Assembly: GCF_012524165.2 (NCBI RefSeq)
Contig: NZ_JABACJ020000001.1
Span: 310,001 to 374,000 of the forward strand
Origin: Faecalicatena faecalis
GTDB taxonomy: Bacteria > Bacillota > Clostridia > Lachnospirales > Lachnospiraceae
DNA length: 64,000 nucleotides
Direction: 5' to 3'
Shown: positions 15,697 through 24,875 of the stretch, one piece after another
Numbering within the stretch: the first letter of the stretch is position 1
Layout of the letters: every line of letters starts with the position of its first letter
Position numbers and translations under genes: made by a program
The notes under the pieces: model-generated
What the model saw: only the letters and a program-made list of their open reading frames with translations
Database searches by the model: none
What the model was told of the DNA's origin: nothing

Positions 15697-16459
15697 CCTG
15701 GTCCTGCAGTGCGGGATCGAGCTCTTTGTTAGTGATGATATAATCGTAATCCCAGAATTCTGTAAACTTTACCAGGCTGTTTCCAGTAAATTTTGTATGA
15801 TCGGCCAGCAGAAAGGATTGATCACTCTGCGCGCAGAGCGTGCGCTTTAGCTCTGCGTCCAGCTCCTCGGAGGTAGTCATTCCAAAGTCTGTAGAGCAGA
15901 ACATGGTCCCGATGAAGCTTTTGTTGACGTGATAGCGACGCAGAAATTCTACGGTTGAGATGTCAAGCGTCCCACCGATCTGCTCCCGATATGTTCCGGG
16001 GGCCACTACCAGTTTTAATTTCCTGTTCGTGCCGAGCTGGAGAATCGCGGTCATGGAGTTCGTGATCAAGGTAGCATGGACATCCGGGAAGTACTTCGTG
16101 ATCTGGACAGAGGTTGTGCCGGAGTCCAGAAATATGGTATCCCCTTCTTTGATAAAGCTGGCGGCAGTTCTTCCGATTGCCTGCTTATAACGCAGCATTT
16201 TCTCAATTCGGGCAGGGAAATCAGGAATTTTGTTTCTATCCTTACACAGATGCGCACCGCCATAGTGGGTCTCGAGAATTCCTTGCCGTGCAAAGAGGTG
16301 GAGGTCTCTGCGTATGGTCATCGGTGAGACGGAAAATTCCTGTGCGAGCGCATTGACAGAAACTTCACCTTGCTCTTCTAATTTCTGTAAGATAAGTTGA
16401 CGACGATTGATGCCGTCAAGTGTATCTGATGTTTGATTTCGTTCATTTTGATGATTCAT
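15662..16459 (-). CDS. DeoR/GlpR-family transcriptional regulator
   Basis: This 265-residue regulator has the DeoR helix-turn-helix (ILQKLEEQGEVSVNALAQ, then EFSVSPMTIRRDLHLF) and a C-terminal sugar-phosphate sensor domain (EGDTIFLDSGTTSVQITKYF; FIGTMFCSTDFGMTTSEE). Family members repress sugar or nucleoside catabolism until bound by a phosphorylated sugar. AGGGGG lies 10-11 bases before the ATG at 16459. The HAD phosphatase gene is divergent, and a tandem 10-base repeat sits between them. A phosphosugar effector for this pair is inferred from context. Confidence 0.9.
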   Translation of the reverse strand: MNHQNERNQTSDTLDGINRRQLILQKLEEQGEVSVNALAQEFSVSPMTIRRDLHLFARQGILETHYGGAHLCKDRNKIPDFPARIEKMLRYKQAIGRTAASFIKEGDTIFLDSGTTSVQITKYFPDVHATLITNSMTAILQLGTNRKLKLVVAPGTYREQIGGTLDISTVEFLRRYHVNKSFIGTMFCSTDFGMTTSEELDAELKRTLCAQSDQSFLLADHTKFTGNSLVKFTEFWDYDYIITNKELDPALQDQVRKLNPNLILC

Positions 16460-16487
16460 AGCACAAAAACCCCCTTTTAATCGCTTG

Positions 16488-16507
16488 AATAAAACATAAT
16501 AAAACAT
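16488..16507. promoter_or_regulatory. Tandem 10-base repeat, candidate DeoR operator
   Basis: AATAAAACAT occurs twice back to back, one helical turn apart, with an inverted AATGTT at 16513-16518. DeoR-family proteins often bind such phased repeats. It lies between the divergent regulator and HAD genes. Confidence 0.55.
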
Positions 16508-16573
16508 TAAAAAATGTTCTCCTATGTGCTATTATATACGTGAGAAAACAAGAATGCAAGATAAGAGGTGCAG

Positions 16574-17206
16574 ATGGTTATGACAAAATACGATGTTGTG
16601 GTTTTTGATGTCGATGGCACTTTGATTGATACTCAGGAAACGATCCTGCTGTCATTACAGCATATGCTGCTTCGAATGACCGGACATTTATATCATTTTA
16701 AGGAGTTGTATTTTGCGCTTGGAATACCAGGAGATAAAGCACTTGAAGAGCTCCAGATAGAAGACCAGGAAAAGGCGATGAAGATGTGGCTTACCTACAA
16801 TGACAGGTATGAATTTCTGCAGAAGCCATTTGAAGGAATCAGTGAAATGATTGATTGGCTGGAAAGTCAGGGGATTCGTCAGGGAATCGTAACTTCAAGG
16901 ACCCGGGAGGAATTCAAAAAAAGTATAGCAAACTATGCATTTATCAAGAAGTTCGAGACGGTGATCTGTGCGGATGATACGACAAAACATAAACCAGAGC
17001 CGGAACCTATGCTGGCATTGCTGGATAAAATGCAGATAGAGCCATCCAGGGTCCTGTATGTAGGAGATTCTCTCTATGATATGGAATGCGCCAGAAAAGC
17101 TGGTGTAGACAGTGCTCTGGCGGTGTGGGGAGCACACTTTCCTGAAAATATAAGGGCGGATTATAAATTAGAAAAAATTGGTGATTTAAAATCTCTTTTT
17201 ATTTAG
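16574..17206 (+). CDS. HAD-superfamily phosphatase (phosphoglycolate phosphatase-like)
   Basis: The 210-residue protein shows all HAD motifs: DVDGTLIDT (nucleophile Asp), VTSRTR, Lys in TKHKPEPEP and the acidic GDSLYDMECA. A helical cap of about 65 residues follows motif I, as in phosphoglycolate phosphatase and PpaX. It should dephosphorylate a small sugar phosphate or pyrophosphate. The AGAGG at 16564-16568 fits ATG 16574 (or 16580). A GTG two codons earlier overlaps the ribosome site. It is divergent from the DeoR regulator, which may control it. Confidence 0.87.
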   Translation: MVMTKYDVVVFDVDGTLIDTQETILLSLQHMLLRMTGHLYHFKELYFALGIPGDKALEELQIEDQEKAMKMWLTYNDRYEFLQKPFEGISEMIDWLESQGIRQGIVTSRTREEFKKSIANYAFIKKFETVICADDTTKHKPEPEPMLALLDKMQIEPSRVLYVGDSLYDMECARKAGVDSALAVWGAHFPENIRADYKLEKIGDLKSLFI

Positions 17207-17215
17207 AAAATATGG

Positions 17216-17244
17216 TTGACTATTTTTTAACAAGCGACTATTAT
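17216..17244 (+). promoter_or_regulatory. Promoter of the hydroxysteroid dehydrogenase gene
   Basis: TTGACT (17216-17221) and TATTAT (17239-17244) are 17 bases apart, about 40 bases before the start codon. The gene is thus expressed independently of the HAD gene. Confidence 0.75.
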
Positions 17245-17286
17245 AAGATTAGGTGTTAAATTATCTGAAAAAAGGAGATGTCTAAA

Positions 17287-18066
17287 ATGGGTATTTTTGA
17301 CGGAAAAGTCGCAATTATCACAGGTGGCGGAAAAGCCAAATCAATTGGGTACGGAATCGCAACAGCTTATGCAAAGGAAGGTGCGAACCTGGTCCTGACA
17401 GGAAGAAATATGCAGAAGCTGGAGGATGCAAAGGAAGAGCTTGAGCGTCTCTATGGAATCAAAGTCCTGGCTTTACAGGCAGATGTGAATCCTGATGATG
17501 AGTCAGAGGAAGCAGTGAATAATGTTGTGAAAAAGACGATCGAGGAATTCGGAAGAATCGATGTTCTGATCAACAACGCACAGGCTTCTGCATCAGGTAT
17601 CCCACTTTCCATGCAGACCAAGGATCACTTTGATCTTGGTATTTATTCAGGACTTTATGCAGCCTTCTATTATATGAGAGCATGCTATCCATATTTGAAA
17701 GAGACACAGGGAAGTGTCATCAACTTTGCATCCGGCGCAGGCCTTTTTGGGAATGCCGGACAGTGCTCCTATGCAGCAGCGAAAGAAGGAATCCGCGGCC
17801 TTTCACGTGTTGCAGCCACAGAGTGGGGCAAGGACAATATCAATGTCAATGTCGTATGCCCGCTTGCTATGACAGCACAGCTTGAGAACTTCAAAGAGTC
17901 TTATCCAGAGGCCTATGAGAAGAACTTAAGAGCAGTTCCAATGGGTCGTTTTGGAGATCCAGAGTATGATATTGGACGAGTTTGTGTACATCTTGGATCA
18001 CCTGATTTCAAATATATGTCAGGAGAGACGATCACACTCGAAGGCGGTATGGGACTTCGCCCATAA
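17287..18066 (+). CDS. SDR oxidoreductase, probable NADP-dependent 12alpha-hydroxysteroid dehydrogenase
   Basis: This 259-residue protein is a classical short-chain dehydrogenase: cofactor loop TGGGKAKSIGYGIA, NNAQASASG, catalytic Ser in NFASGAG, and the Tyr-x3-Lys in SYAAAKEG. It matches closely, from memory, the 12alpha-hydroxysteroid dehydrogenases of bile-acid-converting clostridia (MGIFDGKVAIITGGG start; IPLSMQTKDHFDLGIYSGLY; VPMGRFGDPE). That enzyme reversibly oxidises the 12alpha-hydroxyl of cholate or deoxycholate. The ATG at 17287 is preferred because an earlier one at 17278 overlaps the AAAGGAG. It has its own promoter. The SDR call is certain; the substrate is a recollection-based assignment. 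Confidence 0.85.
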   Translation: MGIFDGKVAIITGGGKAKSIGYGIATAYAKEGANLVLTGRNMQKLEDAKEELERLYGIKVLALQADVNPDDESEEAVNNVVKKTIEEFGRIDVLINNAQASASGIPLSMQTKDHFDLGIYSGLYAAFYYMRACYPYLKETQGSVINFASGAGLFGNAGQCSYAAAKEGIRGLSRVAATEWGKDNINVNVVCPLAMTAQLENFKESYPEAYEKNLRAVPMGRFGDPEYDIGRVCVHLGSPDFKYMSGETITLEGGMGLRP

Positions 18067-18124
18067 CAGGAATTGCATTTGGCCTTAAGGTGAATTGCGA
18101 ATATCCGTGTTGAATAAAAAAGTG

Positions 18125-18154
18125 TTGCAAATACTGTGCTTTTGTGTTTATACT
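18125..18154 (+). promoter_or_regulatory. Promoter of the ZTP riboswitch-pflB transcript
   Basis: TTGCAA (18125-18130) and TATACT (18149-18154) are 18 bases apart, ending about 36 bases before the riboswitch. Confidence 0.65.
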
Positions 18155-18189
18155 AAGGATAGACTGAAAACACAGACTTCATTGGAATT

Positions 18190-18291
18190 GAAACGTTCTA
18201 TGTGACTGGCGGAAAGGTGGAGTATACCACAGGGGAGCATAGAATGGAATGCCGACCGTCTGGGCAGCTCGATATTCGGGCTGCCCTTTTT
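18190..18291 (+). promoter_or_regulatory. ZTP (pfl-motif) riboswitch with expression-platform terminator
   Basis: The leader of pflB holds the conserved pfl-motif pieces: GACTGGCGG followed by a GGTGGAG/ACCAC helix and AGGGGAGCAT, then CCGACCGTCTGGGCA at 18252-18266. The last element is the start of an intrinsic terminator (GGGCAGC 18262-18268 with GCTGCCC 18280-18286, then five T). ZTP binding to the aptamer uses part of this sequence and should prevent termination, turning pflB on when 10-formyl-tetrahydrofolate is short. The rest of the 322-base gap (18067-18388) contains the promoter and nothing else recognised. Confidence 0.93.
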
Positions 18292-18388
18292 GTGTGCAAA
18301 ATGTTTTCCTGTTTGCGGCATGATTTAAAAAGGACATCCAAATGATCGAGCGGTAACGTAAATCTGAGATTGAAACGGAGGAAATGTC

Positions 18389-20629
18389 ATGGAACAGAAA
18401 AACTTTGAGCAATGGAACGGTTTTACAGCAGGGGATTGGCAGAAGGAGATCAATGTGAGGGATTTTATCCTGAAAAATGTGACTCCCTATGAAGGGACAG
18501 ATGAATTTCTGGAGACGAAGACAGAACGTACAAAAAGGCTGATGGACCGTTTGAACAGTCTTTTGAAGCTGGAGCAGGATTTTGGAGGAGTGTTGGATAT
18601 TGACACTCAGTCGGTATCATCCCTGACTGCATACCAGCCGGGATATTTAGATAGGGAAGAAGAATTGATTGTCGGGCTTCAGACAAACCGTCCACTCAAA
18701 CGGGGAGTGAATCCGTTTGGCGGGATTAATATGGCGAGAAAGGCATGTAAGGCGTATGGATATGAACTTTCTGATAAGATCGAACAGGAATTCCAGTACA
18801 GGACCACACACAATGACGGCGTATTCCGTGTTTATACGGAAGAAATGAGGAAAGTCAGACATGCAGGCATCTTGACAGGACTGCCGGATGCATACGGAAG
18901 AGGGCGTATCATTGGAGATTACCGGCGGGTGGCACTGTACGGAGTGGATCTTCTGATAGAGGAGAAGCAAAGAGATAAGAGGGAAATTGGAGAGGGCGAT
19001 TTTGATGTGGATTCCATTCGTTTGTCCGAGGAATTATACCAGCAGATCAATTTCCTGCATAAGATGAAAGAGATGGCACAGATGTACGGCTATGATATTT
19101 CTGCACCGGCAGCGAACGCACGGGAGGCAGTCCAGTGGACCTATTTTGCATATCTGGCTTCTATTAAGGAGCAGAATGGGGCCGCAATGTCACTGGGGAG
19201 AACGAGTACCTTTCTGGATATTTATATTCAGAGGGATATTCAGGCAGGAGTGTTGGATGAAATTCATGCACAGGAATTAATCGATGATTTTGTGATGAAG
19301 CTGCGTATGGCAAGGCATCTTCGGACTCCAGAGTATAATGAATTGTTCGGCGGAGATCCGATGTGGATCACAGAATCTATTGGTGGTATGGATGAGCAGG
19401 GGCGTACACTTGTAACCAAGAACAGCTTCCGTTTTCTGAATACACTGTACAATCTGGGACCTGCACCGGAGCCGAATCTGACGGTTCTTTGGTCAGAGCA
19501 ACTTCCCCAGGGATTCAAGGATTTCTGTGCCAAGGTCTCCATTGACACGGATGCTCTCCAGTATGAGAATGATGATCTGATGAGACCGATTTATGGAGAT
19601 GATTATGGAATCGCTTGCTGCGTGTCTGCGATGAAGATTGGAAAGCAGATGCAGTTCTTCGGGGCAAGGTGTAATCTGCCGAAGCTATTACTCCTTGCAC
19701 TCAATGGAGGATATGACACCTATTCTAAGACTTGGGCGGGGCCGGAAATGTCCGTATATGAGGGCGATATTTTGGATTATGACACGGTTCTTGAACGTTT
19801 GGAAAAATACAGAGAGTGGGTGTGCAGACTGTATATCAATACATTGAATGTGATTCACTATATGCATGATAAATATGCCTATGAAAAAACGCAGATGGCT
19901 CTTCATGATACCGAGGTGGAACGTTTTATGGCATGCGGCGTTGCGGGACTTTCTGTTCTGACGGATTCTTTAAGTGCTATTAAATATGCACAGGTAAAGC
20001 CCATCCGGGATGAGAACGGATACATTGTAGACTTTGAGACGCAGGGAGAATTCCCGACCTATGGGAATGATGATGACAGGGCGGATGAGATCGCAAAGCA
20101 GATTTTAGCGGATATGTCTGCGGAGCTAAAGAAGACGAAGACGTATCGCGGCGCAGTACATACCCTGTCTGTCCTGACCATTACATCGAATGTCATGTAT
20201 GGCAAGAAGACAGGCGCGACACCGGATGGACGTAAAGCGAAGGAACCGTTTGCACCAGGAGCTAATCCAATGCATAATCGGGAGAAGAACGGTGCGCTGG
20301 CATCCTTGAATTCCGTGGCAAAGCTTTCCTATGAGGATTGCAGGGATGGAATTTCCAATACGTTTTCTATCACCCCGGACACACTGGGCAGGACAGAAAA
20401 GGAACGCCAGGAGAATCTGGTACAGATTTTGGATGGATATTTCAAACAGCTTGCCCATCATATCAATGTCAATGTGCTCAACCGGGAGATGCTGGTGGAA
20501 GCCTATGAGAATCCATCTAAGTATCCAAACCTGACAATCCGCGTTTCCGGGTATGCGGTGAACTTCCATAAGCTTTCGAAAGAACAGCAAAGAGAGGTCA
20601 TCATGCGCACCTTCCACGAAGCAATTTAA
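18389..20629 (+). CDS. pflB: Formate C-acetyltransferase (pyruvate formate-lyase)
   Basis: The 746-residue glycyl radical enzyme converts pyruvate and CoA to acetyl-CoA and formate. The paired catalytic cysteines Cys410-Cys411 lie in [12 protein letters not shown] and the glycyl radical site Gly721 in RVSGYAVNF. The full-length PFL domain is intact. The ATG follows CGGAGGAA. A ZTP riboswitch precedes it, fitting formate's role as a one-carbon source for purine synthesis. No pyruvate formate-lyase activating enzyme gene follows, so activation depends on a pflA elsewhere. Confidence 0.97.
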   Translation: MEQKNFEQWNGFTAGDWQKEINVRDFILKNVTPYEGTDEFLETKTERTKRLMDRLNSLLKLEQDFGGVLDIDTQSVSSLTAYQPGYLDREEELIVGLQTNRPLKRGVNPFGGINMARKACKAYGYELSDKIEQEFQYRTTHNDGVFRVYTEEMRKVRHAGILTGLPDAYGRGRIIGDYRRVALYGVDLLIEEKQRDKREIGEGDFDVDSIRLSEELYQQINFLHKMKEMAQMYGYDISAPAANAREAVQWTYFAYLASIKEQNGAAMSLGRTSTFLDIYIQRDIQAGVLDEIHAQELIDDFVMKLRMARHLRTPEYNELFGGDPMWITESIGGMDEQGRTLVTKNSFRFLNTLYNLGPAPEPNLTVLWSEQLPQGFKDFCAKVSIDTDALQYENDDLMRPIYGDDYGIACCVSAMKIGKQMQFFGARCNLPKLLLLALNGGYDTYSKTWAGPEMSVYEGDILDYDTVLERLEKYREWVCRLYINTLNVIHYMHDKYAYEKTQMALHDTEVERFMACGVAGLSVLTDSLSAIKYAQVKPIRDENGYIVDFETQGEFPTYGNDDDRADEIAKQILADMSAELKKTKTYRGAVHTLSVLTITSNVMYGKKTGATPDGRKAKEPFAPGANPMHNREKNGALASLNSVAKLSYEDCRDGISNTFSITPDTLGRTEKERQENLVQILDGYFKQLAHHINVNVLNREMLVEAYENPSKYPNLTIRVSGYAVNFHKLSKEQQREVIMRTFHEAI

Positions 20630-20744
20630 ATTTGCTTTAAGGCTGATTCTCTGTTTTTGTGTGCTGTTGTTTTTTGTGTGCATAGAGAGTATAATGATGG
20701 AAACTATGGTGGTGATACTCAGATTTAGGGAAGGAGACTTAAAT

Positions 20745-21251
20745 ATGGCATATGCAGTTGTTTACAGCAGTCGTACGGGGAATACAGAGAAGCTGGCGGA
20801 GCATATCCGTTATACATTAGGGGAAGAAAAGTGCATTTATTTCGGAGGCGTGCCAGAGGAAGTGCCGGAGGCAGAGGTGATATTTGCCGGCTTTTGGACG
20901 GACAAGGGAATCTGCAGTGAGGAGATGGCAGAGTTTCTGGAGAAACTAGAGGGCAGAACAATTTTTTTGTTCGGGACGGCAGGTTTTGGCGGGGCGAAGG
21001 AATATTTTGACCAGATTCTCAACCGTGTGTCTGCATTTCTGTCTGAAAGCTGTACCATCCAAGGGACCTTCATGTGCCAGGGAAGCATGCCTGACAGCGT
21101 GAGACAGAGATATGAAGCGATGCAGGAGAAGACTCCGAATGACCCGAAGATCAAGGCGATGCTTAAGAATTTTGACCAGGCATTAGGGCATCCTGATGAG
21201 GCAGATCTCAAGGCATTGGAAGGAGAAATATACAGGGTATGGACGGCTTAG
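20745..21251 (+). CDS. Flavodoxin-family protein
   Basis: This 168-residue protein has the FMN phosphate-binding loop YSSRTGNTEKLAE at residues 6-18, then AEVIFAGFWTDKG and LFGTAGFGG, which supply the flavin-ring loops. It is longer than simple flavodoxins by a helical C-terminal segment. It probably acts as an electron carrier, possibly for the preceding pyruvate formate-lyase activation or another radical system; this link is only positional. AAGGAG precedes the ATG. A TATAAT at 20690 suggests a promoter of its own. It overlaps the next gene by 13 bases. Confidence 0.82.
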   Translation: MAYAVVYSSRTGNTEKLAEHIRYTLGEEKCIYFGGVPEEVPEAEVIFAGFWTDKGICSEEMAEFLEKLEGRTIFLFGTAGFGGAKEYFDQILNRVSAFLSESCTIQGTFMCQGSMPDSVRQRYEAMQEKTPNDPKIKAMLKNFDQALGHPDEADLKALEGEIYRVWTA

Positions 21252-21745
21252 ACCAGGTAACACATGAATTTGAACCAGTATTTGACCAGAACTCAAAGGT
21301 CCTGATATTGGGCACCTTCCCCTCCGTGAAGTCCAGGGAGAACCAGTTCTATTACGGACATCCGCAGAACCGTTTCTGGAAAGTCATAGCAAGGCTTACG
21401 AAGGAGCAGGTACCGATTACGATCGAAGAAAAAAAGGCGCTGCTTTTGCGGCATGGGATTGCTATCTGGGATGTCATCTCGAGCTGTGAGATAAAGGGCT
21501 CCAGTGACAGCAGCATACGCAATGTCGTTCCGGCAGATCTGAACCGAATACTGGACCACTGCGATATCCGCCGCATCTATGCGAACGGAGGGACAGCAAA
21601 GAAGCTGTATGAGAGATATAGTAAAGGGAAGACCGGCAGAGAGATCATTGGTCTTCCCTCCACAAGCCCCGCGAATGCCGCGTACTCCATCGACCGTTTG
21701 ATGGAGAGCTGGGGAGAAATCGGGGAATTTATCAAAGGGGTCTGA
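21239..21745 (+). CDS. DNA-deoxyinosine glycosylase (uracil-DNA glycosylase superfamily)
   Basis: This 168-residue protein has the UDG-superfamily core: LILGTFPSVKSRENQFYYGHPQNRFW as the catalytic pocket segment (positions ~21-46) and LPSTSPANA near residue 142 as the minor-groove loop. This form of motif is typical of hypoxanthine-DNA glycosylases, which excise deaminated adenine. It starts inside the flavodoxin gene, so the two are co-translated. Function in DNA base-excision repair is known for the family. Confidence 0.88.
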   Translation: MDGLDQVTHEFEPVFDQNSKVLILGTFPSVKSRENQFYYGHPQNRFWKVIARLTKEQVPITIEEKKALLLRHGIAIWDVISSCEIKGSSDSSIRNVVPADLNRILDHCDIRRIYANGGTAKKLYERYSKGKTGREIIGLPSTSPANAAYSIDRLMESWGEIGEFIKGV

Positions 21746-21917
21746 CCCTTTTGCTGATCCTATTCAGAATATTCAGGCTCTTTCTTTTTACCAATTCTTA
21801 ACTGAAGTCTGACAATGTGTTGATAGAGGTATGTTACTTCCAATGTTAACATATATTAGTAAAGGACTGTATTTTAGGATGTTCAGGGATGAATATAAGT
21901 AGAGAGAAGTTTGTCTG

Positions 21918-22544
21918 ATGAAAAAAGAGAGTAATAAGTTAAAGGAAAACCTGATCAACAGTGATTTTAGTGTGAAGGGTGAATGTGCGATCAGCCTGAT
22001 TCTGACGAAGCTGGATATCATTAATATTGAATTATCTATGTTGATGGACCGCAGTGTGATACAATTGAAGACAGGCAGGATGAAGTCTTATGAGAGCACG
22101 TGCAAAAAGTTAAAGAAAAAAGGTCTGGAAAAGAATTTTTCTAATGCATTGGAGAAAATCAATGATTTGATCGGTGTCAGGGCCATCTGCTCATATGTGG
22201 ATGATATCTACCGGATTGCGGAGATTCTGTCCGAACAGAAGGATGTAAAGGTCATCAAGGTGAAGGATTATATTAAAAATCCAAAGGATTCCGGCTATCG
22301 GAGCCTTCATATGATTCTGGAGATTCCAATTGCATTTCAGGGAGGTACGCAGTGGATGAAGACCGAATTGCAGCTTCGCACTGCAGGGATGGACTACTGG
22401 GCCAATCTGGATCATCAGCTTCGATATAAAAGAGGACGTAAAGAAGCAGAGGTGATTGATGCCGAACTGAGAGAATGCGCTGATATGGTCGGAGATCTTG
22501 ATACAAAAATGTTGGAAATCCGCAGAAAAATTGATAAAATATAA
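21918..22544 (+). CDS. Small alarmone synthetase, RelA/SpoT synthetase domain
   Basis: The 208-residue protein is a single-domain (p)ppGpp synthetase: RMKSYESTCKKLKKKG, NDLIGVRAICSYVDDIYRI and NPKDSGYRSLHMILE contain the family's ATP/GTP-binding and catalytic residues, with TELQLRTAGMDYWA following. There is no hydrolase, TGS or ACT domain, so it should make alarmone in response to expression level or allosteric cues. The C-terminal helix ends KMLEIRRKIDKI, as in YjbM-like (SAS1) proteins. The 172 bases upstream show no clear promoter. Confidence 0.92.
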   Translation: MKKESNKLKENLINSDFSVKGECAISLILTKLDIINIELSMLMDRSVIQLKTGRMKSYESTCKKLKKKGLEKNFSNALEKINDLIGVRAICSYVDDIYRIAEILSEQKDVKVIKVKDYIKNPKDSGYRSLHMILEIPIAFQGGTQWMKTELQLRTAGMDYWANLDHQLRYKRGRKEAEVIDAELRECADMVGDLDTKMLEIRRKIDKI

Positions 22545-22570
22545 GAAACTACATGAGAGGAGCTTTAGGA

Positions 22571-23137
22571 ATGGTTGAGACAGGGGTTATACATGGAAGA
22601 TTTCAGATCTTTCATTTGAAGCATATGGAGTACTTATTAGCTGCAAAAATGAGGTGCAAAAAGCTCTATATCGGAATCACGCATTCTGATATTGTTGCAT
22701 TTGCAGCGACGTCTGATTTAGATGAGCACGGCACTACAAAGAGGGATAATCCACTCACATATTTTGAACGTTTTGAGATGATTCAGGGAGCGCTGGCAGA
22801 CTTTGGGGTGACAAGAGAAGAATATGAGATTCTTCCGTTTCCAATAAGCCAGCCCGACTTGATTCCACAGTATATTCCGAGGGATGCCGTCCATTATATG
22901 AGCATAACAAGCGAGTGGGATGAGGAACGCCTCCAGATATTGGAGAGACTGGGGCTTACGACGGAGGTCCTTTGGCGGAGAGAGCCACAGGAAAAAGGAA
23001 TCACCGGGACAGAGGTACGCAAACTGATCGCCGAGGACAAGGACTGGAAGCAATATGTACCGAAGACGGTCAGCGAATATATTACAGAGCATGAGATAGA
23101 AAAACGCATCCGCAGCCTGAATTATCTATATGAATAA
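22571..23137 (+). CDS. NMN/nicotinate-nucleotide adenylyltransferase-like protein (NadM-like)
   Basis: This 188-residue nucleotidyltransferase has the HxGH-type motif GRFQIFHLKHMEYL near the N-terminus and a GITGTEVRKLI segment as the equivalent of ISSTKIR, the ATP-binding signature. The sequence around SDLDEHGTTKRDNPLTYFERFEMI is typical of archaeal-type NMN adenylyltransferases and their bacterial relatives, so a role in NAD synthesis or in a related cytidylyl/adenylyl transfer is likely. The ATG at 22571 is chosen because GAGAGGAG overlaps the earlier ATG at 22553. It lies 26 bases after the alarmone synthetase and is probably cotranscribed. Confidence 0.82.
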   Translation: MVETGVIHGRFQIFHLKHMEYLLAAKMRCKKLYIGITHSDIVAFAATSDLDEHGTTKRDNPLTYFERFEMIQGALADFGVTREEYEILPFPISQPDLIPQYIPRDAVHYMSITSEWDEERLQILERLGLTTEVLWRREPQEKGITGTEVRKLIAEDKDWKQYVPKTVSEYITEHEIEKRIRSLNYLYE

Positions 23138-23144
23138 AAAATCC

Positions 23145-23179
23145 CCATACATAGGGAAAGTTATTTTCTCTATGTATGG
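23145..23179 (+). terminator. Hairpin after the NadM-like gene, weak terminator
   Basis: CCATACATAG and CTATGTATGG pair, extended by GGAAA/TTTCT, but the T-run comes 15 bases later. The remaining gap to 23500 is AT-rich, with a 9-base inverted repeat (CATATCATG 23345-23353, CATGATATG 23402-23410) and no gene. Confidence 0.5.
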
Positions 23180-23500
23180 CAGATGTTATAGTTCTTTTTT
23201 TCTTAGTAGAATAATCTAAAAAGTTACATTTTCAATAATTCTAACAATTTCCCTAACACATTATTTGTTCTTAAAATTTATTTAACCTTACCAAGGAAGT
23301 AGCGAAACAGATTCCAAATATTCGCTTTGGCTCATATAACATTTCATATCATGTGGACAAATCGAACCATATATCTTTATAATTCTATAATTTTCCCAAT
23401 TCATGATATGTGAAAAAAGGTAAAGAATCGCTCGAAATAATGCATGTTAAAAATAAGAAAACAATGATATATTTAAACAAAGAAAAGGAGGCGAAAGCAA

Positions 23501-24832
23501 ATGAAAAAGAAAACGAAACAGGCATTATCAATTGGAATGATGGCTATTCTGACAATTGGATTGGTGTCAGGATGTGGTTCTGGCAAAAAAGAAAAGGTGG
23601 CGGAAGAGAAGAAGGAGGATAAGAAAAAAATTGTCGTCTGGGGACCAATTCCTGAGGAAAATGGACCACAGGATGTCTGCGACCACTTCATGGAGGAACA
23701 CCCCGACATTGAGGTAGAATATGTACGTTATGTAAATGATGACCAAGGAAATGTAAAATTGGATACTGCCTTGATGTCTGGAGAACAGATTGATGTGTAT
23801 TTTACCCAGTTCGAAGATTATTATGTAAAACGTATTGAAGCAGGCATGGCTGAGGCATTGGACCCACTTCTCGAAAAGGACGGATTTGATATTCAGGAGG
23901 CATATGGTGATGGTGTATGGCAGTACGAAGGAAAGACATACGGGTTACCGACCAATTATGACCATCAGTTTGTGTGGATTAATGAGAAGATGTTCCAGGA
24001 GGCAGGAATTGAGATCCCAACTTCCTGGACATGGGATGAATATGCGGAGATTACGAAGAAACTGACTAAGGACGCTGATGGAGTAAAGATATATGGAGGC
24101 TTTATGAAATGGCAGGATGTAGGCAGACTGATGGGAAGAGGACAAGTTCTTGGCGCGGACAGTTTTTATAAGAGCGACACGGAAAGTAATTTTGATGACC
24201 CAGTCTATCAACAGACATTGGAACTTTTTGACCGCATGATGCTTCAGGACGGTTCCCATATGAATTTTGTAGAGGCTACAAATTCAAAATTAGAGCCATA
24301 TGGTGAATTCTTATCTGGAAAGGTAGCTACTTGTATCAGCGCTCCTTGGATTACAAGATATATCAATGATCAGGAGAAATATCCTCATGATTTCAAAACA
24401 GTTGCCGCACCTCTTCCTATTACAGAGGGAAGTGAACATAATTATGGATGGCCGGGACTTACAGGTGTGATTATGATGAATCCGGCGACTGCGCAGAAAG
24501 AAGCAGCATATGATTTTATCAAATATTATGGGACAGAAGGTCAGAAATATATGTGTCGTGCAGGAAAAATCCCTTCCTGGACCGGAATTGATCCTGAGGT
24601 GGCTCTGAATGAGATGCTAGGAGAAAACGCGGAAGAGTTGTTTGACGTAGACTCTTTTAAAAATGTGATCTTTGATGAGAAGATAGAACGTTATTATAAT
24701 ACTAAATTTAACAAACTGCCAGAATTAGAGCGTATCTGGAAGGAAGAGGTAGAGCGCTTCGTGACAGGTGAGCAGGATCAAGAGTCCACTCTCGCAAATG
24801 CAAAGGAGAGAGGCGACCAAGAACTGAAATAA
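23501..24832 (+). CDS. Extracellular sugar-binding lipoprotein of a carbohydrate ABC importer
   Basis: This 443-residue protein starts with a lipoprotein signal (MKKKTKQ, hydrophobic core, lipobox LVSGC with Cys25), followed by a charged linker rich in Lys/Glu. The mature part is a family 1 solute-binding domain (IVVWGPIPEENGPQ; DVYFTQFEDYY; ISAPWITRYI). It captures an oligosaccharide outside the membrane and feeds the two permeases encoded next. AAGGAGG precedes the ATG. No ATPase gene is present in the locus, so a shared MsmX-type ATPase is likely. The substrate is unknown. Confidence 0.92.
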   Translation: MKKKTKQALSIGMMAILTIGLVSGCGSGKKEKVAEEKKEDKKKIVVWGPIPEENGPQDVCDHFMEEHPDIEVEYVRYVNDDQGNVKLDTALMSGEQIDVYFTQFEDYYVKRIEAGMAEALDPLLEKDGFDIQEAYGDGVWQYEGKTYGLPTNYDHQFVWINEKMFQEAGIEIPTSWTWDEYAEITKKLTKDADGVKIYGGFMKWQDVGRLMGRGQVLGADSFYKSDTESNFDDPVYQQTLELFDRMMLQDGSHMNFVEATNSKLEPYGEFLSGKVATCISAPWITRYINDQEKYPHDFKTVAAPLPITEGSEHNYGWPGLTGVIMMNPATAQKEAAYDFIKYYGTEGQKYMCRAGKIPSWTGIDPEVALNEMLGENAEELFDVDSFKNVIFDEKIERYYNTKFNKLPELERIWKEEVERFVTGEQDQESTLANAKERGDQELK

Positions 24833-24875
24833 CCGGGGCTGTGGCGCAATAAATATTGTTTAGCTGGAGGCAGAT

